Source: Pyrus communis (Eukaryota > Streptophyta > Magnoliopsida > Rosales > Rosaceae). Taken from it: a stretch of 64,000 nt of DNA. Under the pieces are notes generated by a model. It had not been told where the DNA came from, ran no database searches, and saw nothing but the letters and a program-made list of their open reading frames with translations. Both the position numbers and the translations under genes were made by a program. Positions 1 through 10,670 of the stretch are shown here, piece by piece; within the stretch, counting starts at the first letter, position 1; each line of letters opens with the position of its first letter. Where the stretch lies: the NCBI RefSeq assembly GCF_963583255.1, contig NC_084803.1, positions 28,990,428-29,054,427 of the forward strand, written 5' to 3'.

Positions 1-1874
1 AGCTTGCAATCTCAATGAACATACATAAATAAGTTATCAATCAAACAGTTAAACGAATTGAATCCACAACTTATGAAATTCCAACCAAACGTAATCAATT
101 CAAATTGCAAATATAAACATAGTTTCGAATCACCCCCTAGCTAAAGGGGGTTTAGTTCCTCATAACTTTGAAATCAAAGAAACACCTAAACATTCCAACA
201 ACTCAAACTGAATTGTATGAACGTTTAGGCACTCTTCTCTTCCATTACAAAACAAAGAAAATTGAATTTAAACATTGAAATCAAAGAAACACCTAAACAT
301 TCCAACAACTCAAACTTGAATTGTATGAACGTTTAGGCACTCTTCTCTTCTTCGTTGTTGTAGCACAAGGTCTAAGGTGAGTTTTTGGGGGATGAGGAGT
401 GGTTGGAGTGGTTGGAATGAAGAGAAAATATGCAGAAAATGAAGTGGGACTCACGGCAATGGAATGGGTTTGTTGCTTGGTGTTTGTAACTGAAAATGTG
501 TATGGAAGAGTGTGAAATTGAATGGGGAGTGAATGAATGCTAGGGTATTTATAGGAGTAGTGGAGGGAACATAGGGCTGTTTGTTTAAGGTGTTTGTGGC
601 TGCAATGATGAAGAGTTAGAGCTGGAAAGAGAAAGGGAAAGCTGGAATGTGGAATGGTGCCCACGGCAAAGTCAGTTTTTTTTGTGAATGATGGCAGGTT
701 GTGTGATGGTTTTGTTGTTGGTTAAAGCTTGTGAAAGCATGTGCAATGTGTGGTGGATGAATGAGATTGCATGTGGCTTTATGGTTGAATGTTTAAAGGG
801 TGCATGTGGGTGGATATGTGGCTGAATATGATGAATTAGACAACCTGGAAATGGCAAGGGAAATGCACGGATTAGACTTGTTATTTGTGTTGTGTGATTT
901 GTTTTGTGGTTAATGGGAATGTGGTTGAATGATTAAATGGACATGTGGGGTGTAATTGCAAAGGGAATGCAAAGTGAATGAATAATGAATGCATGTGCAC
1001 TGTTTTTGGGAGAAAGGTGGCTGAATGTGCATGTGAATTAGGTTGTGAAAACATGTGGAATGTGGCTGGAATTGATGAGTAATGCACGGCTTTGTTGTTG
1101 GTTCTTTGGTGATGAATGCAATGATGAAATGGATGGGAGTGCATGTGGATTAGGTGGTGTAATGATGAAGTGGGAAGTGGAAGAATGTGGTTGGAAATGG
1201 CTAAGGGGATGCACGGCTAGGAAGAAGAATGAATGATGTGCATGTGTGTGAATGCATGTGGATTAGGTGGAAAGAGGTGGGTGTGCATGTGAGTTGAAAT
1301 GCATATGTTTAAATGGTTGAAATGTGTAGATGATTATGAGTATGATAAGTGATAAGTGAGTGGAAGTGATAAGTGATAAGTGAGTGGAAGTGATAAGTGA
1401 TAAATGAATGATATGTGAAGTGATAAATGAATGATATGTTGAGTGATAAGATAAGTGGTTATTGATATGTAGATGAATGAATGATATGATAAGTAATAAA
1501 TGAATGATATGTGGTGATGATAAGATAAGTGTATGATATGATAAGTGGTGAATGAAGGAGTGGAATGTTGGAATGTTATGCACGACTAAGGATATAGGAA
1601 AGGTTTAAATATCCTAAAACTAAAGGGAACAAGGTTCCAACACTTTGGTCTTCAATTAGGTTTTCAATTTCGTCCAACACTTTGGCTCCAAGCATAAGCT
1701 ATCCATCCTTAGCCCAAAAGTGCTCCAAAAGTCTCCAAAATGCATCTTTTTGCTCCTTTAGCCCTTTCGGCCTACAAACACACGAAAATAGCTTAAAGTA
1801 CTAAAATAACTAAAGAAACATAACGTAAATGCACGAGAACAAGCCATTTAAGTCGCATGAATATGCTCCTATCA
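1..1874 (-). mobile_element. LTR X, family 1, truncated by window start
   Basis: This is a family 1 LTR in minus orientation, entered in its middle. It ends at 1874 with ctcctatca, the complement of the TGATAGGAG start shared by all family 1 LTRs. It shows the same internal marks as the complete copies: the C/G hairpin near 133-150, the repeated aacgtttaggcactcttctc block, and a U3 rich in TGCATGTG and in gataagtgat repeats (about 1330-1555). Whether it is a solo LTR or the 5' LTR of a minus element lying left of the window cannot be seen. If it is solo, the 5 bp that follow (tacgc) should also precede its left end. Small ORFs inside it are not considered coding. Confidence 0.85.
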
Positions 1875-1923
1875 TACGCATGAAACTTATGCCAAGAATT
1901 CGTTTAACGCGATTGTTTATAAG
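1875..1923 (-). mobile_element. 49-bp scrap of an older LTR (Y)
   Basis: This short piece matches the inside of a minus-oriented family 1 LTR (compare about 28024-28076). It sits between the end of LTR X and the start of element A, so both X and A appear to have inserted into one older LTR. The last 5 bp (ataag) are the expected target duplication of A. Confidence 0.7.
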
Positions 1924-3102
1924 TGATAGGAGCATATTCATGCGACTTAAATGGCTTGTTCTCGTGCATTTACGTTATGTTTCTTTAGTTATTTTAGTAC
2001 TTTAAGCTATTTTCGTGTGTTTGTAGGTTCTAAGGGCAAGGTATGCAAAAGGATGCCTTTTGGTGCCTTTTGGAGCAAATTAGAGATTGGAATGGATATC
2101 ATATGCTTGGAGCCAAGAGGATGGACGAAATTGAAGACTTGAAGTAGGAAAGTTAAATCCTAAAAGACCTCATGTTTGAGCATCATTGAAGACTCCTACG
2201 CATTTTAGAACACAAAAACAACATTCCTTGCAACCTTAGGACATTATCGTATGTTTCCTTGTGTCTCCCTTCCTTGCCATGCAAGGAAGGGCTTTGTTCC
2301 CTATTTTAAACACTTAAACCATTCACTTAACATATCATTCACCACATATCATACACTTATCATATCATTCACTTATCATATCATACACTTATCATCACCA
2401 CTTATCACTTATAATAACCACATATCATATCACTTATAACCATACACTTATCACTTATCATACCCATAATCATTCACACCTTGCAGCCACATTCATCACC
2501 AAAGAAACCATCATTTCAGCACATTCCCTTGCATTCCAACCAAAACCGTGCACATGCTATCACCATGCATTCACATGCACTTGTTCCTCCATCATTCCAT
2601 CCTTTAAAACATTGCACATGCACTTTAATCATTCAACACATGCACTCCCATTCTTTAATCCATGCAGCCACACATTCACCCACATGCATTTCCACCCACA
2701 TGCTCTCCCATTTCAGATTGCATTTCCATTACCAACACATCCCTTTGTGCCGTGCACTTTAATCATTCAATTCAGCCATTCCACATGCCATTGTCATTCC
2801 ACTTTAGCTTTAATTCACATGCACATTCATTCATCCAGAAAATACATCCTTTGCCATGCACATGCACTTCCCACTCTTTAATTCATTTCAGCCACATGCA
2901 TTCCCCCTTTAAGCCACATGCACTCCCATCCATTCCACATGCTATTGCAGCCACATGCATTTCTCTTTTCATTTCCAGATTGTCCCCTTGCACATGCAGC
3001 CACATATTCATTGCACATGCATTTCCAACCCACATGCATCCTTTAATCATTCAAACATGTAGCCACATTCCCTCCTAGCTGTCATGTTCCCCCCATTTCA
3101 CC

Positions 3103-3110
3103 TATAAATA
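3103..3110 (+). promoter_or_regulatory. TATA box of family 1 LTR
   Basis: TATAAATA sits at the right end of the CATGCA-rich U3, so RNA would start at about 3130-3140. The same box recurs in the other LTRs, at 54991-54998 in F, 50259-50266 in K and, in reverse, about 28719-28727 in E. The location is inferred from the motif only. Confidence 0.6.
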
Positions 3111-3496
3111 AGCATCCATTCCATTCATTCTCATTCATTCTTCCATATTCAGAAATTCACCAAAACCCCTCCCCCTTTGCCGTGCAAATCCACCACTTCC
3201 CTACTAATCCAAACACCACAAAAACAATCCATTGCCGTGCCTATCACTCCTTACAAATCCTTAGACCTTGTGATACAACAACGAGGAAGAGAAGAGTGCC
3301 TAAACGTTCATACAATTCAAGTTTGAGTTGTTGGAATGTTTAGGTGTTTCTTTGATTTCAATGTTTAAATTCAATTCTCTTTGTTTTGTACGTATGAGGA
3401 ATGGAAGAGAAGAGTGCCTAAACGTTCATACAATTCAAGTTTGAGTTGTTGGAATGTTTAGGTGTTTCTTTGATTTCAAAGTTATGAGGAACTAAA

Positions 3497-3517
3497 CCCC
3501 CCCTTGGCTAGGGGGGG
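3497..3517 (+). other. C7/G7 hairpin in LTR
   Basis: Seven C, the loop TTGGCTA and seven G can form a perfect GC stem just downstream of the 76-bp repeats and inside the predicted transcript. Equivalent hairpins occur in X (133-150), F (about 55385-55405), G (about 57964-57985), J (about 20938-20957), K (about 50716-50734) and D (about 7722-7740). E has lost it in both LTRs. Confidence 0.6.
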
Positions 3518-4257
3518 ATTCGAAATATATGTTTATGCTTGCATTTTGATTTGATTACTTCTAATTGCGTTTCATAAGTTGTGGATTCAATTTGTTTAAC
3601 CGTTTGATTGATAACTTATTTATGTATGTTTATTGAGAATGCGCGCTTAATTTTCATGCATGAATATGACGCTAGAATATAAGTGAGTTTCACCTAATAG
3701 TTACGAACTTATATTCGCAAGTAGTGGAGGTTGCTTATAAACAATCGCGTTAAACGAATTCTTGGCATAAGTTTCATGCGTATTCCATAGTAACGAATGC
3801 CTCGTCAACACTTATAATTTTCATAAAGCGTAATGATTCTTGCTTGTATCTCTATTATGCAATCATGTAGGGGACTTGTGGGGAATGTTTTGGGTTGTCG
3901 TATGCAATCATCCAATTCAATAACGTTAGGAAGATTTGAAAGTTAATTTAAGCGGACCTAATTAACTTGGAGTGTTGAGAATTAAAGATTTATTGAAATG
4001 CAATTGGAAATCGTTTTATTATGCAAGTATAACATGTATGGAGATGAACCCCTTAGCTAGCCTTCATTCCATTAAATTCTATCACACTTCACATTTACAT
4101 TTTGCTTTTACTTACAATCTGTTCTTTTAGTTTAAATTCGTCAAAACCTAAATCCCCCTTTACTTTCTTGTCAAATTAGTTAGAAATCAATTTAGTTTAT
4201 GTTTATAAGTGTTGTGATTCAATTTGTTACATAAATTCGTCCAAAGTACTCAAAGTG

Positions 4258-4297
4258 CTCAAAACTGCCCAGAAAGTGATTTTAAGGCAGTTTTGAG
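4258..4297 (+). other. 12-bp inverted repeat (U5 hairpin)
   Basis: CTCAAAACTGCC (4258-4269) and GGCAGTTTTGAG (4286-4297) are perfect complements around a 16-nt loop, about 230 bp before the end of the LTR. The structure is present in most family 1/3 LTR copies here. In J both arms change together, so pairing is retained. Confidence 0.7.
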
Positions 4298-4529
4298 TGT
4301 TTTGGGTAATGTTTGAGTCTTTTGGTTTGTTTTAGTGTTTTAAAGTTTAGTTTTGCATTCATTGAGTCTAGTTTAGTGTTTTATATTGTGTTTTTACGTT
4401 TTTGAGTCAAATCCAAGTGATTAACAATCCCTCCTAATCCCCGGTCCAGAACGATCCCTACTTATACTTATACTACAATTGTCAAAAAGAGGGTTTAATT
4501 TGTGTGCGTATAATTCTCGCATCAAATTT

Positions 4530-4547
4530 TGGCGCCGTTGCCGGGGA
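4530..4547 (+). other. Primer-binding site of A, tRNA-Asp
   Basis: TGGCGCCGTTGCCGGGGA is complementary to the 3' end of plant tRNA-Asp including CCA. It lies 5 nt past the LTR end. A tRNA-Asp primer is typical of the Athila lineage. Confidence 0.9.
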
Positions 4548-4654
4548 TTAGCAAATTTGCTAATCTCTTGGATTGTTCGTTTCTGTTATGTATTTTAGTT
4601 TTAATTTTTGATTTGTGTTTTGTTTGTTTAATTCAAGTACTAGAGAAGAACAAC

Positions 4655-5686
4655 ATGGCACTTGATAATGCTTCTCTTTTGTCACAGCTCATGGAACGGT
4701 CCCAAATGCAAAGCGTTGATATATTTGATCTTCAATCAAGGAATAATATGTTTTCCAATACTTACAATTCGGATTGGAGTGATCATTCAACTTCTATGTG
4801 GTGGGAACCTCAAAATGTTCAACAAGAAGGATATTGGCAGCCACCTCATATTCAATATGCCCAACCAAACTCAAGTTCGTCAATAGATTATAATCAAAAG
4901 CTTAATGAATTAATTTGTTTGGTGCAGGGCTCACAAAATCAAGACAATGAGGCTCAACAAGAAGACAAAAGGTTGGACCACTTGGAAATGCAAATTGGGC
5001 AGATTGCGGAGTTCGTAGGACAGTTTCGAGACCAAGGCGAACTCCCTAGTTCAACCATTGCAAATTCGAAGGGAGAATTTGAAACTGCCAAGGAAATCAT
5101 GTTGAGAAGTGACAAGGAGGTTGGAACGGACCCTCAACCATCAAAATCAAATCACAAGGAAGAGGAATACACCCAACCCACGGAAAGGGTGGAAACACCT
5201 TTACCGGACACACCTATTGCTCCTATGCCATCTAATTCAGGTATGGTTGTTCCAAATTTCATTATTTCTAACCCCGTTCCAACAAATATCCCTATTCCTT
5301 GCAGGTTCATGAATTCCAAGGAAGAAGAAAGTGAAAAAGACATCTTGGAAGCCCTTCCAAAGGTGCAAAGTAGGGAATATCATGAATTCATCAAAGAGGA
5401 CGTTCTTGAGGCAAACAACCCCAAAGAAGTTGAATTTTATGACACGAGACAAGGACCAATCCTCACATCAAATCTGTCCAAGGGCAAAGTTCCTGAAATG
5501 TTCAAAGAAGATGTGTTTATCCTTGAGTTCATGTCGGAGCACATAAGTAAGCCACATCTTCCAATTTCAATTTTCTTTTATACTAACATGTTGTTAATGA
5601 TTCAGGCATCCAATCTTGAATTTAAACCATTACCGGATCATTTCAAGTATCACCGCCCATTCAAAGATAAATTCCATGCCGATTGA
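4655..5686 (+). CDS. Gag-like remnant of non-autonomous element A (343 aa)
   Basis: The protein has no Retrotrans_gag core, zinc knuckle or enzyme domain. What remains resembles the C-terminal gag linker of Athila elements: the NTYNSDWSDH motif matches [10 protein letters not shown] in the B1 polyprotein, and LEMQIGQIAEFV matches its [12 protein letters not shown]. The C-terminus (LEFKPLPDHFKY) resembles the pre-RT linker of B1 ([12 protein letters not shown]). The ORF therefore looks like a gag-pol from which the zinc finger, protease and following linker were deleted in frame, although it has diverged a good deal. The ATG at 4655 was chosen because the frame is open upstream only through a TTG that overlaps the primer-binding site. 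The ORF is conserved in G apart from one nonsense codon. Its function is unknown; RNA packaging or a spacer role are possible. Confidence 0.7.
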   Translation: MALDNASLLSQLMERSQMQSVDIFDLQSRNNMFSNTYNSDWSDHSTSMWWEPQNVQQEGYWQPPHIQYAQPNSSSSIDYNQKLNELICLVQGSQNQDNEAQQEDKRLDHLEMQIGQIAEFVGQFRDQGELPSSTIANSKGEFETAKEIMLRSDKEVGTDPQPSKSNHKEEEYTQPTERVETPLPDTPIAPMPSNSGMVVPNFIISNPVPTNIPIPCRFMNSKEEESEKDILEALPKVQSREYHEFIKEDVLEANNPKEVEFYDTRQGPILTSNLSKGKVPEMFKEDVFILEFMSEHISKPHLPISIFFYTNMLLMIQASNLEFKPLPDHFKYHRPFKDKFHAD

Positions 5687-5750
5687 TTCAGAATTAAAAA
5701 ATAAAAAATAAAAAAAAAAAGAAAAAAAAAAAGAAAGCAGATGTAGCCTT
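5687..5750 (+). other. A-rich spacer after gag-like ORF
   Basis: This is almost pure A with scattered T and G, between the end of the gag-like ORF and the stop side of the antisense ORF. The same tract is at about 60250-60300 in G, and its complement, a T-run, is at about 27179-27236 in E. It could serve as a poly(A) tail scar or a transcription end region; this is not resolvable here. Confidence 0.5.
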
Positions 5751-5794
5751 CACAGAGGTTGTTTGCTTGAAGCCCCACTACGTGGCAATACTCT

Positions 5795-5910
5795 TGAAGT
5801 GGAAGGCGTAGGAGCAGAAGGCATCGGAACGGAAGGCATCGAAGCGGAAGGCATCAGAGCAGAAGGCATAGGAGCAGAAGGCATAGGAGCGGAAGGCATC
5901 GGAGCTAGAG
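5795..5910 (-). repeat. 15-bp minisatellite in 3' part of antisense ORF
   Basis: Read on the minus strand, about seven 15-bp units encode repeated PMPSA-like peptides. Copy number differs between the three copies of the ORF in this window, with fewer units in G (about 60365-60425) and about six in E (about 27022-27118). Confidence 0.75.
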
Positions 5911-5921
5911 CATTCCAGGCC

Positions 5922-6461
5922 TCAATACTTACTTGGCCAAACGCTGGATGACCCAGGAAAAAGGTGCCTCTGGAGATAAGCCGCAAGCCTTTGACGGTCA
6001 CTGTGAATTCGACCCTCAGATTCTTGCAGCTCATCAAGCTTCCTCTTCATGCCCGACGAATAGTTATTTGCAAGCACATGCAAACTTCTATTCTCGTACT
6101 TAAGCTGCTGGATCTCTTGCTTAAGACTTTCCACCTCTGCCATCAATGATTCCACCTGACGGGAGCGGGCAAGCAGGCGTTGGCCCATGTTAGACACAGA
6201 ACTCGCACACTGAACACTAAGTGCGAGGGACTCTTGAACGGCCAACTCATCGGACCGTCCTGACAGCAGCCTACTATCTTTTGGAGTGAGGAGGTTCCTA
6301 GCTACTATTGTAGCTGTTGTGGCGTCCTGCATCACGGAGTCTTCACCTGTAAGAAGATCATTAGAAGATAAAAAAGAAGGGCGCCATACATTACCTTGAC
6401 GGGGTGCAACCGGATCGCTGCTGAGACTCAAATCTAAGCTAAGGTTCGATGAGTTTGCCAT
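5922..6461 (-). pseudogene. Antisense coiled-coil ORF, copy A (frameshifted)
   Basis: The ORF lies on the strand opposite to the element and starts with MANSSNLSLDLSLSS. Residues of about 75-165 have heptad-like spacing of L, V, I and A among charged residues (QVESLMAEVESLKQEIQQL, then KRKLDELQES), which predicts a coiled coil. No enzyme motif, signal peptide or membrane segment is seen. Compared with copy G, a 4-bp duplication of actt near 5931 shifts the frame and ends the protein at 179 aa, cutting off the Pro-Met-rich tail (5750-5910, now in another frame). Antisense accessory ORFs are known in Tat-lineage Gypsy elements; this one sits downstream of gag in an Athila-type element. I do not recognise the family. 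Confidence 0.65.
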
Positions 6462-6719
6462 TTTTTTTCAAAAGTGTTCAAAGAGAAGGGGTGGATGGAG
6501 TTAAAATTTCAAAGGGCCGGAGACGATGTTCAAGAATGGGAAATCTTCAGAGTGTGTATGTTGCGGTGATCGATACCTCTATAAAAAGCCAAGGCGACGC
6601 GTCCACCGATTCAACAAGCCGGAATTTCCGGCATAATTTAGGCGACGCTTTCTCAGCTTTTCAGAAGACGCGTTCAACTTTGTCAAAAGATTTCTTCTTT
6701 TCAGACAACACGTGGAGGC
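6462..6719 (-). promoter_or_regulatory. Region upstream of antisense ORF, copy A (partial)
   Basis: This holds the 5' flank of the antisense ORF up to the D insertion. It includes a GCGACGC/TTTCAGAAGACGCG segment that is tandemly repeated in the longer copy G, and a TATAAAAAG motif (about 6580-6588) that reads in the plus direction. Which strand, if any, is transcribed from here is unknown. Confidence 0.4.
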
Positions 6720-8368
6720 TGATGCGAAATATATTAAGCACACAAATTAAACCCTCTTCTGACAATTGTAGCAAAGTATGTAAGTAGGGATCGTTCAAAA
6801 CCGGGGATTAGGAGGGATTGCTAAACTCTTGAAAACTGACCTAAGAACTCCAAAACAAAGTTAAAAACACTAATTTGGACTCAAAGAATGAAAAACCAAA
6901 GTTAAAACACTAAAACAAAACAAAAACTCAAAACAGCAACTAGAAGACTCAAAACTGCCTAAAAACCACTTTCTGGGCAGTTTTGAGCACCTACACTAAT
7001 TTGGACGAAATTGGTTGAAAACTTGACTCAAAACACTTAAAAACATGAACCAAAACAATTTCTAACTAAATTGAGACTTCAAAGTAAAGGGGGATTTGAT
7101 TTGGACGAAATTAAAGTTGAGAAAACAGATTGCAAAGTAAAACTGATTTTGAAACGTTTTTGGGGTTTTTAATGGATGATGGACTAGTTAGGGGTTCTTT
7201 CTCCACACATGACAAGTATGCAAATGACTCGATTTCCAGTTATTCCTTCATAGAATTATGAATGACAATGCCCCAAATTAACCGTGACATCACTAGTTAA
7301 TTCTCAAGTTTTCCTTGTGTTATTGAATTGGATGACATCATACGACAACCCAAAGTATTCTTCAAAAGTTCCTTACATGACATCATAATAAAGATACAAT
7401 CAAAGATCATTACGTTCAATGAAAACTATAAGCATTGACACAGCACTTGTGACTATGACATCATGACACTTATGCTAGGAATTGAACTTAACGCGATTGT
7501 GACTAGCAAGCTTCACTACTTGTGAATATAAGTGTGTGACAATTATGTGAAACAAACTTATATTCTAGCATCATATTCATGCAAGCCAATTAAGTGTCGA
7601 CCCTTAATTAACAAACACAAATACGTTATTACTCGCACAGTTAAGCCAATTGCATTCACGATTCAAGAACTCATAACTGGAATTTATCAAATCAACTTGC
7701 ACACATAATTATGGCTTCGAAATCACCCCTAACCAATAGGGGTTTAGCCACTCATGTTCATAGCAAAATGAAAGGAAAATAAATTAAACATTGAAATCAT
7801 AAAACAAATTACACCTAGAATGCACCAACGACGAAGCTTGAGCATCCTAGAGTCTTTCCTTCTTTCTCCTTGCTACGGCACAAAGGTGGATGGGATGGTT
7901 GGGATGTGTTTTAGGATCAGGGATTATGGAATTGGATGGAGGATAGGCACGGCAAGGTGTAGTGTTTGGCTGGAATTGTGTTTCTAGGATTTTAGGATAC
8001 GTAGAGTGGTGTGGCTAGATGAATGGACGAAAATTGGGTGAATGAGTGATCCCCCAAGTGCCTTGCTGCAAAGCCTTATTTATAGGGCTAGGAAAGGTTT
8101 TGAACTTAGTTGAAACCAAAAGGTTTTTTGTACCAGAAATTCTATACATGAAACACTTAAAGGATATATGTGTGTAGCTTGGACAAGGTAGGAGACAAGA
8201 TAGGAAGGCTAGGAGACAAGGTAGGACGGCTAGTGACGGCTAGGAGACAAGGTAGGACGGCTAGTGACGGCTAGGAGACAAGGTAGGACGGCTAGTGACA
8301 AGGTAGGACGGCTAGTAGACAAGGTAGGACGGCTAGTGACAAGCTAGGACGGCTAGTAGACAAGCTAG
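6720..8368 (-). mobile_element. Element D 3' LTR, part 1 of 3
   Basis: This minus LTR starts TGATGCGAAATA directly against the interior of A, so D inserted into A. The 5 bp on the left are gaggc, and the matching duplication should lie past the window. It carries the perfect 12-bp inverted repeat (6948-6959 and 6976-6987), a reverse TATA box (about 8088-8095) and ends in a minisatellite. E interrupts it. Joined with 29645-29809 and 40945-41182 the LTR is about 2052 bp. Confidence 0.85.
8180..8368. repeat. Minisatellite in D LTR, left half
   Basis: Imperfect tandem units of about 20 bp (acaaggtaggacggctagtg and variants) lie in the U3 of the D LTR. The array continues after the E insertion at 29640-29746. 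E inserted inside one unit, duplicating gctag. Confidence 0.85.
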
Positions 8369-10670
8369 TGATGCGTGATTTAAACGCACACAAATTAACC
8401 CTCTTTTTGTCAATTGTAGTATAAGTATAAGTAGGGATCGTTCTGGACCAGGGATTAGGAGGGATTGTTAATCACTTGGATTTGACTCAAAAACGTAAAA
8501 ACACAATATAAAACACTAAACTAGACTCAAAGAATGTAAAACTAAACTTTAAAACACTAAAACAAGCCAAAAGACTCAAACATCACCCAAAACACTCAAA
8601 ACTGCCTTAAAAACACTTTCTGTGCAGTTTTGAGCACTTTGGTGAATTTGGACGAATTTGTGCAACAAATTGAATCAAAACACTTATAAACACAAACTAA
8701 GACACTTTCTAACTAATTTGGACAATAAAGTAAAGGGGGATTGAAATTTGGACGAAATTAAACTAAATGCACAGATTCTAATTGAAACAAAATGTAAATG
8801 TGAATGTGTGATAGAATTGAATGGAATGAAGGCTAGCTAAGGGGTTCATCTCCATACATGTTATACTTGCATAATAAAACGATTTCCAATTGCATTTCAA
8901 TAAATTATGAAACTCATCACCCCGGGTTAATTAGGTCCGCTTAAATTAACCGTCAAGTTTTCCTCAAGTTAATGAATTGGATGATTGCATACGACAACCC
9001 AAAGCATTCCCCACAAGTTCCCTACATGAATTGCATAATAGAGATACAAGCAAGAATCATTAAGTTCTTTGAAAACTATAAGTGTTGACGAGGCATTCGT
9101 TACTATGATTGCATGAAGCTTATGCCAAGAATTTATTTAACGCGATTGTTTATAAGCAACCTCCACTACTTGTGAATATAAGTTCATAACTATTAGGTGA
9201 AACTCACTTATATTCTAGCGTCATATTCATGCATGAAAATTAAGCGTGCACTCTCAATAAACATACATAAATAGGTTATCAATAAAACAGTTAAACAAAT
9301 TGAATCCACAACTTATGAAACGCAATTAGAAGTAATCAAATCAAAATGCAAGCATAAACATATATTTCGAATCACCTCATAACTTTGAAATCAAAGAAAC
9401 ACCTAAACATTCCAACAACTCAAACTTGAATTGTATGAACGTTTAGGCACTCTTCTCTTCCATTCCTCATACGTACAAAACAAAGAGTATTGAAATTAAA
9501 CATTGAAATCAAAGAAACACCTAAACATTCCAACAACTCAAACTTGAATTGTATGAACGTTTAGGTACTCTTCTCTTCCTCTTCGTTGTGGCACAAGGTC
9601 TAAGGTGAGTTTGATGGTGTGAATGGTTTGGGGAGTGGTGACAATGGAAGGATGGTGTTTGGATTGTAAGGGAGAGCACGGCAAGGGTGTTTGATGTCTA
9701 CATTCTGAAATGGAAGAGTGTATGAATGGGTGAATTTCTAGCACAAAGGCCTTATTTCTGTGGTGAATGGATCCCCCCCTTTGTGGCTGCAATGAAGGTT
9801 TATTTATAGGTGAAATGGGGGGAACATGACAGCTAGGAGGGTGGTGGAAATCTGAAATGGTGATGGGAGATGCATGTGGCTGATTTATGCATGTGATTAA
9901 AGGGTAGGAGTGCATGTGCTTTGACAGAAATGAAAGGGAATGCACGGTTTTGGTTGATTTCTGGTGGTTGTGAGGTGGAAATGCATGTGGATTAAAGGGA
10001 GAATGCAAAGGAAAAGCTGGAAATGGGAGTAAAGAGTCACGGCAATGGGTGTTTGGGGTTGGAAATGCATGTGTTTGCATGTGATTGCTGTTTGTGTGAA
10101 GTGTGTGTGAATGCATGTGGATTAAAGAGTGAATGGTGGCTGCAATGATGAAGACATGTGGCTGAAATGAAAGGTGGAAATGGGAAGGAATGTGCACGGC
10201 AATGATGGTGAATATGAATGCATGTGGCTGATTTAAAGAATAGGTATGCATGTGAATTAAAGGTGTTGTGTTAGGTGATGGGTGCATGTTAAGTGATAAG
10301 TGATAAGTGATGATGATAAGTAATGGGAGCATGTGGGTTAACTAATGAAGGAAATGCATGTGCAATGACAATGTGTTAGAATGGATGTGTGTTATGCATG
10401 GCATGATTGGGATTAGGAAAGGTTTAAATGTCCTAAAACTAAAGAGAACAAGGTTCCAACACTTTGGTCTTCAATTAGGTCTTCAATTTCGTCCAACACT
10501 TTGGCTCCAAGCATAAGCTATCCATCCTTAGCCCAAAAGTGCTCCAAAAGTCTCCAAAATGCATCTTTTTGCTCCTTTAGCCCTTTGGACCTACAAACAC
10601 ACGAAAATAGCTTAAAGTACTAAAATAACTAAAGAAACATAACGTAAATGCACGAGAACAAGCCATTTAA
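8369..10670 (-). repeat. Element E 3' LTR (left), lacking its last 23 bp
   Basis: The sequence follows family 1 LTRs from TGATGCG up to agccatttaa, then jumps to the interior of a family 2 LTR. The missing piece is the terminal gtcgcatgaatatgctcctatca. The U5 inverted repeat at 8595-8606 has one mismatch in its other arm (TGCAG for GGCAG). The C/G hairpin is lost. There are tens of differences from the right LTR, concentrated near 9060-9300. Confidence 0.8.

Larger units (their letters stand above)
1924..4524 (+). repeat. 5' LTR of element A (2601 bp)
   Basis: The LTR starts TGATAGGAGCAT, ends CTCGCATCA, and is followed 5 nt later by the primer-binding site. Recognisable parts in order are a CATCA/TTATCA-rich stretch (about 2320-2470), a U3 packed with CATGCA motifs (about 2560-3060), a TATA box (3103-3110), a 76-bp block repeated at a period of 118 bp (3285-3360 and 3403-3478), a C7/G7 hairpin (3497-3517) and a 12-bp inverted repeat (4258-4297). 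The LTR at 53812-56412 has exactly the same length and I found only two base differences by eye. Confidence 0.95.
1924..6719 (+). mobile_element. Element A: non-autonomous Athila derivative, cut by D
   Basis: The element consists of a 5' LTR (1924-4524), a tRNA-Asp primer-binding site (4530-4547), a gag-like ORF (4655-5686), an A-rich spacer and an antisense coiled-coil ORF (5922-6461). It stops at ...cgtggaggc where the minus LTR of D begins. The same sequence continues past this point in copy G (61231 onward), so A was interrupted rather than ending here. It has no protease, RT, RNase H or integrase. Its right part and 3' LTR should lie beyond the window. Confidence 0.85.

Noticed and set aside
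2251..3078. Overlapping open frames of 60-140 codons in LTR U3, rich in His, Ser and Pro (also in X, E, F, G and K)
   Set aside because: They come from CACATGCA-type repeats without stops, overlap in several frames, and have no recognisable domain. They are non-coding U3.
4530..4547. Possible tRNA gene fragment
   Set aside because: The 18-nt match to tRNA-Asp is the primer-binding site. No acceptor stem, anticodon or T arm surrounds it.
4529..4654. N-terminal extension of the gag-like ORF starting at a TTG
   Set aside because: The extension overlaps the primer-binding site and has no ATG. The first ATG at 4655 is the plausible start.
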